Source: an uncultured Verrucomicrobiales bacterium (lineage in GTDB: Bacteria; Verrucomicrobiota; Verrucomicrobiia; Verrucomicrobiales; Akkermansiaceae). From it: DNA of 15,451 nt. The position numbers were made by a program, and so were the translations under genes. This document shows positions 12,737 to 15,451 of this stretch, piece after piece. The stretch is taken from the NCBI GenBank assembly GCA_937893015.1, contig CALBJX010000058.1:1-15451 (forward strand), given 5' to 3'. How positions within the stretch are numbered: position 1 is the stretch's first letter; every line of letters starts with the position of its first letter. The notes beneath the pieces are model-generated. The model saw only the letters and a list, made by a program, of their open reading frames with translations, was not told where the DNA came from and ran no database searches.

Positions 12737-13279
12737 TTAGTAGTTGAGCGCCTCGATGCGGAAGTAGGACTGCGGGTGCACACAGACGGGGCACACCTTG
12801 GGCGCCTTCTGACCCACCACGATGTGGCCGCAGTTTGCGCACTGCCAGATGCAGTCGCCGTCGCGGGAGAACACGAGGTCGCCCTCGATGTTGGCCAGGA
12901 GCTTGCGGTAGCGCTCCTCGTGGTGCTTCTCGATGGCGCCCACGCCTTCGAAGAGCTTGGCGATGGCCTCAAAACCTTCCGCGCGAGCTTCCTCGGCGAA
13001 AGTCTTGTACATGTCGGTCCACTCGTAGTTTTCGCCGCCCGCGGCATCGGCCAGGTTCACGGTCGTGGTGGGAATCTCACCGCCGTGCAGGAGCTTGAAC
13101 CAAATCTTGGCGTGCTCCTTCTCGTTGCGAGCCGTTTCCTCGAAGAGCTCAGCGATCTGGACATAGCCATCCTTCTTCGCCTTGGAAGCGTAGTAGAGAT
13201 ACTTGGTATGAGCCTGACTCTCGCCCGCGAACGCGGTGGCAAGATTGGCTTCCGTCTTGGTGCCTTTCAGATCTTTCAT
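12737..13279 (-). CDS. rbr: Rubrerythrin
   Basis: Rubrerythrin is a cytoplasmic non-haem di-iron peroxidase that reduces hydrogen peroxide in anaerobes and microaerophiles. The 180-residue protein has the ferritin-like domain (about 1-135) with ligands Glu20, Glu53 and His56 (ARNEKEHAKIW), Glu97, and Glu117 and His120 (GAIEKHHEERY). The C-terminal rubredoxin-like domain has C-x2-C pairs at Cys147/150 and Cys163/166 (WQCANCGH, KVCPVC). Length is normal. I chose the ATG at 13279 because MKDLKGTKTEANLATAF is the family start; an ATG at 13309 would add ten unrelated residues. Its presence suits an oxygen-sensitive, possibly gut, organism. Confidence 0.94.
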   Translation of the reverse strand: MKDLKGTKTEANLATAFAGESQAHTKYLYYASKAKKDGYVQIAELFEETARNEKEHAKIWFKLLHGGEIPTTTVNLADAAGGENYEWTDMYKTFAEEARAEGFEAIAKLFEGVGAIEKHHEERYRKLLANIEGDLVFSRDGDCIWQCANCGHIVVGQKAPKVCPVCVHPQSYFRIEALNY

Positions 13280-13325
13280 GATGGATTCGTGTATGCTCGG
13301 GTGCTTCATGCTCCCGACGGTCCAA

Positions 13326-13354
13326 AGTTTAGAGCAATTCCAAACTGATTGCAA
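13326..13354 (-). promoter_or_regulatory. Candidate promoter for the rubrerythrin gene
   Basis: On the minus strand, TTGCAA (13354-13349) and TAAACT (13331-13326) are 17 bp apart, each matching four of six consensus bases. A T-rich run (GTTTTTTC) lies immediately upstream, like an UP element. The predicted start near 13319 gives a 40-nt leader. Moderate support only. Confidence 0.5.
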
Positions 13355-13367
13355 GAAAAAACTCCGT

Positions 13368-13440
13368 CTCGCTGCGAAACGACAGCGCGAGCATGACAAA
13401 ACGTGGATTTGTCGATTTGTGATAAGAAATCCTCATTTCT
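13368..13440. repeat. Clustered short repeats in the divergent rbr-mreB gap
   Basis: The 377-nt gap 13280-13656 has no credible gene and holds two divergent promoters. Between them lie CTCGCTG (13368-13374) pairing with CAGCGCGAG (13383-13391, one bulge), the tandem repeat GATTTGTC/GATTTGTG (13406-13421) and the inverted repeat AGAAAT-CCTC-ATTTCT (13425-13440). These are candidates for regulator binding, unproven. Confidence 0.35.
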
Positions 13441-13484
13441 CCATCTCCTCAAGCATCATCGTTTTTCCGCTCAGCTCTTTTTCC

Positions 13485-13513
13485 TTGACGCACTGCCTTC
13501 CTGCGCGTATACT
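13485..13513 (+). promoter_or_regulatory. Sigma70-type promoter for mreB
   Basis: TTGACG (13485-13490) and TATACT (13508-13513) are 17 bp apart, each five of six consensus. The predicted start near 13520 gives a long leader of about 137 nt before the mreB ATG. That leader contains GGAGG at 13591-13595, too far from any start to act as the mreB ribosome-binding site. Confidence 0.8.
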
Positions 13514-13656
13514 GTGCGTGGATTCGTGTGTCCTTGTGACTTGGTTTCCCTTCGCTTCGGCGCGGGCACGATGGGTTCATCCCCTGAAAAGGAGGGCTCG
13601 TCTGCGGCGGGGTGCGGGGCGCGTTTCCGACTCACTCTCAACCTTTTCGTTATTAC

Positions 13657-14670
13657 ATGTCTAATTTTTTCCGTAAACTGGCCGCGCTCTTTTCCTACGA
13701 TGTAGGCATTGATCTCGGCACAGCCAATACGCTGGTCTACATCAAAGATCAGGGTATTGTGCTGCGTGAGCCCTCCGTCGTCGCCATGAAAGGCGACCGC
13801 GTGAAGGCCGTGGGCGAGGAAGCCAAGCGCATGGTGGGGCGCACCCCCGGCAGCGTGGTGGCCATCCGCCCGCTCAAGGACGGCGTGATTGCCGACTTCG
13901 AGGTGGCGCACAACATGCTGCGCTACTTCATCAAAAAGGCCACCCAGCGCCGCCTCCGCACCCGCATTCTCATCGCCCACCCCTCCGGCATCACGGAGGT
14001 GGAGCGCCACGCCATCGAACAGGCGGCTCTGGAAGCGGGCGCCGTGGAGGTTCAACTCATTGAGGAGCCGATGGCTGCGGCCATGGGTGTGGGTATGCCT
14101 GTCTCCGAGCCCATCGGCAACATGATTGTCGACATCGGCGGCGGCACCACCGAGGTGGCCATCATCGCTCTTTCCGGCATCGTCTACAGCCAATCCGAAA
14201 AGTGCGGCGGCGATGCGCTGGATGAAACCATCGTCCGCCACATGCTCTCCGCGCACAACCTGCACATCGGCACGCGCACCGCGGAGGACATCAAGATTCG
14301 CGTGGGTTCCGCCCACCCCCTGCAGCAAGAGCTGGAGATGGAGGTGAAGGGCCGCGACCGCGGCACCGGCCTGCCCAAGACCGTCACCGTGCGCTCCGAG
14401 GAAATCCGCGAGGCCTTGAAGGACAAGCTCGACATCATCGTCAGCGCCGTGCGCCAGACGCTCGACCACTGCCCGCCCGAGCTCGCCAGCGACCTCTACG
14501 ACCGCGGTATCACCGTGGCCGGCGGCGGTGCGCTGCTGCGCGGTCTCGGCGACCTGCTGCACGAGCAGACGGGGCTCCCCATCTTCATTGCGGAAGACCC
14601 CCTGAGCGCCGTGGCGGAAGGTACGGGCAAGTTCCTGCAGGAAAATAGCGATCTCTTCTACGAAGACTGA
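13657..14670 (+). CDS. mreB: Rod shape-determining protein MreB
   Basis: MreB is a bacterial actin that polymerises under the inner membrane and guides peptidoglycan synthesis to keep a rod shape. The 337-residue protein opens with an amphipathic helix (MSNFFRKLAALFS), the usual membrane anchor. Nucleotide-binding motifs follow: phosphate 1 DLGTANT at 19-25, EEPMAAAMG at 136-144, phosphate 2 DIGGGTT at 159-165, and the adenosine motif AGGGALLRG at 288-296. I chose the ATG at 13657; a GTG at 13612 would add 15 residues before the helix. Length is close to the usual 340-350. mreC and mreD do not follow; RNase E/G comes next after 165 nt. Confidence 0.97.
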   Translation: MSNFFRKLAALFSYDVGIDLGTANTLVYIKDQGIVLREPSVVAMKGDRVKAVGEEAKRMVGRTPGSVVAIRPLKDGVIADFEVAHNMLRYFIKKATQRRLRTRILIAHPSGITEVERHAIEQAALEAGAVEVQLIEEPMAAAMGVGMPVSEPIGNMIVDIGGGTTEVAIIALSGIVYSQSEKCGGDALDETIVRHMLSAHNLHIGTRTAEDIKIRVGSAHPLQQELEMEVKGRDRGTGLPKTVTVRSEEIREALKDKLDIIVSAVRQTLDHCPPELASDLYDRGITVAGGGALLRGLGDLLHEQTGLPIFIAEDPLSAVAEGTGKFLQENSDLFYED

Positions 14671-14722
14671 TTTTTTGTTGCAAACGGCTTTTTGCTCTCC
14701 TGCACAATCGCCTGATTCATCC

Positions 14723-14734
14723 CGCGCATGCGCG
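14723..14734. repeat. 12-bp palindrome between mreB and the RNase gene
   Basis: CGCGCATGCGCG is a perfect palindrome in the 165-nt gap 14671-14835. No clear terminator or strong promoter is seen in the gap, only a weak TTGCAA/CACAAT pair with 19-bp spacing (14678-14708). The palindrome could be a binding site or chance in GC-rich sequence. Confidence 0.3.
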
Positions 14735-14835
14735 TGGAGAAAGGCTGCGCGGAGAGGCGGAACGCCGACCGCCGCTGCGGACACAACGGCGGGTAACCTT
14801 CAACCCTAACCACAACGTTGTCCCTTTTTTCCAAA

Positions 14836-15451
14836 ATGATTCATACCGTTAAACACTTCTTCGGGTTCGGCCAGTGCAACCCGAAGGAGGGAACCACCAT
14901 CGTCATCAACTCCGAAAAACTGGAACGCCGTGTCGCCCTGCTGGAGGACGGCGTGCTGGAGGAATACAGCATCGAACGCGAGGGCGAGGAAAACATCGTC
15001 GGCGGCATCTTCAAAGGCCGCGTCAAGAACATCGAGCCCGGCCTGAAGGCCATGTTCGTGGACATCGGCGGTGAGAAAAACGCCTTCCTGCACTTCTGGG
15101 ATGCGCTGCCCCTCGCGCTGGACTCCTCCCTTGAAGAAATCCAGAAGGAGGGCCGCCCCCGCAAGCAGCAGAAGAAAATCACCAGCAAGGATATCCCCGA
15201 CATCTACCCCGTCGGCTCCGAAATCATGGTGCAGGTGACCAAGGGCCCCATCAGCTCCAAGGGCCCCCGCGTGACGACGAATATCTCCCTTGCCGGCCGC
15301 TACATCGTGCTGATGCCCTTCACGGACCAGTTCGGTATCTCCCGCAAGATTGACGACCCCAAGGAGCGCCAGCGCCTCCGCCAGATTGTCCAAAAACTCA
15401 ACGTGCCGGAGGGCATGGGCATCATCATGCGCACGGTGGCGCAGGGCCAGC
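14836..15451 (+). CDS. rng: Ribonuclease E/G family protein, 5' part
   Basis: RNase E/G enzymes are 5'-end-sensing endoribonucleases that process rRNA and start mRNA decay. The first 205 residues are present and the gene continues beyond the window. Matching features are LERRVALLEDGVLEEYSIER at about 29-48, the S1 domain start VGGIFKGRVKNIEPGLKAMF with VDIGGEKNAFLH, then the VQVTKGPISSKGPRVTTNIS stretch and AGRYIVLMPF. An insertion of basic, polar residues (about 98-120) sits within the S1 domain, as is common in this family. About 20 N-terminal residues precede the usual start. The ATG follows CTTTTTTCCAAA with no Shine-Dalgarno sequence. RNase E and G cannot be told apart without the rest. 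Confidence 0.93.
   Translation, partial: MIHTVKHFFGFGQCNPKEGTTIVINSEKLERRVALLEDGVLEEYSIEREGEENIVGGIFKGRVKNIEPGLKAMFVDIGGEKNAFLHFWDALPLALDSSLEEIQKEGRPRKQQKKITSKDIPDIYPVGSEIMVQVTKGPISSKGPRVTTNISLAGRYIVLMPFTDQFGISRKIDDPKERQRLRQIVQKLNVPEGMGIIMRTVAQGQ

Noticed and set aside
13280..13399. N-terminal extension of rubrerythrin
   Set aside because: It crosses the likely promoter and adds residues absent from the family.
13403..13705. 100-codon plus-strand frame overlapping the mreB start
   Set aside because: It contains the mreB promoter and overlaps mreB in another frame.
13471..14784. 437-codon minus-strand frame opposite mreB
   Set aside because: It mirrors mreB and overlaps the mreB promoter; no family features.

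Overview
The window is a GC-rich bacterial chromosome segment. The gene content, the ribosomal-protein order and the start-site style suggest a member of the Planctomycetota-Verrucomicrobiota-Chlamydiota group, most likely a Verrucomicrobiota bacterium related to Akkermansia. This is an inference from recalled family features, since no database comparison was possible. There are no rRNA or tRNA genes, no CRISPR array and no recognisable IS element.

Region 1 (1-5440) is the second half of a ribosomal-protein operon on the plus strand: L24, L5, S8, L6, L18, S5, L15 and SecY. A good sigma70-type promoter (TTGACG, 17 bp, TAGAAT) lies directly upstream of L24, so this block can be transcribed as its own unit. 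The usual S14 gene between L5 and S8 and the L30 gene between S5 and L15 are absent. S5 has a 47-residue Pro/Arg/Gly-rich N-terminal extension and SecY has an extra predicted C-terminal membrane helix. Perfect GC-rich hairpins lie between L15 and secY. A strong intrinsic terminator ends the unit just after secY.

Region 2 (5440-8145) is on the minus strand: a processive family-2 glycosyltransferase of the beta-glycan synthase type, followed by an L,D-transpeptidase lipoprotein with a strongly basic tail. Both act in the cell envelope. The convergent gap to secY is rich in inverted repeats.

Region 3 (8234-11182) is on the plus strand. A strong promoter drives an exported protein of unknown function, then an overlapping ApaG-domain protein, then ribulose-phosphate 3-epimerase (rpe). 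A terminator-like hairpin with a T7 tract ends five bases before the next start, a VC0807-like membrane protein, which is followed by a bidirectional terminator.

Region 4 (11183-13354) holds a lone tyrosine recombinase on the plus strand, facing a minus-strand pair of rubrerythrin (peroxide detoxification) and a 78-residue membrane protein.

Region 5 (13485-15451) has a strong promoter, mreB (rod-shape actin) and the 5' part of an RNase E/G gene that runs off the window. mreC and mreD are not between them.

Almost no gene here has a Shine-Dalgarno sequence; leaders are A/C-rich or pyrimidine-rich instead. I found no clearly new multi-gene system. The points most worth following are the candidate regulatory structure at the L24-L5 junction, the SecY and S5 extensions, the hairpin abutting the VC0807-like gene, and the recombinase with Asp where the HxxR histidine usually sits.
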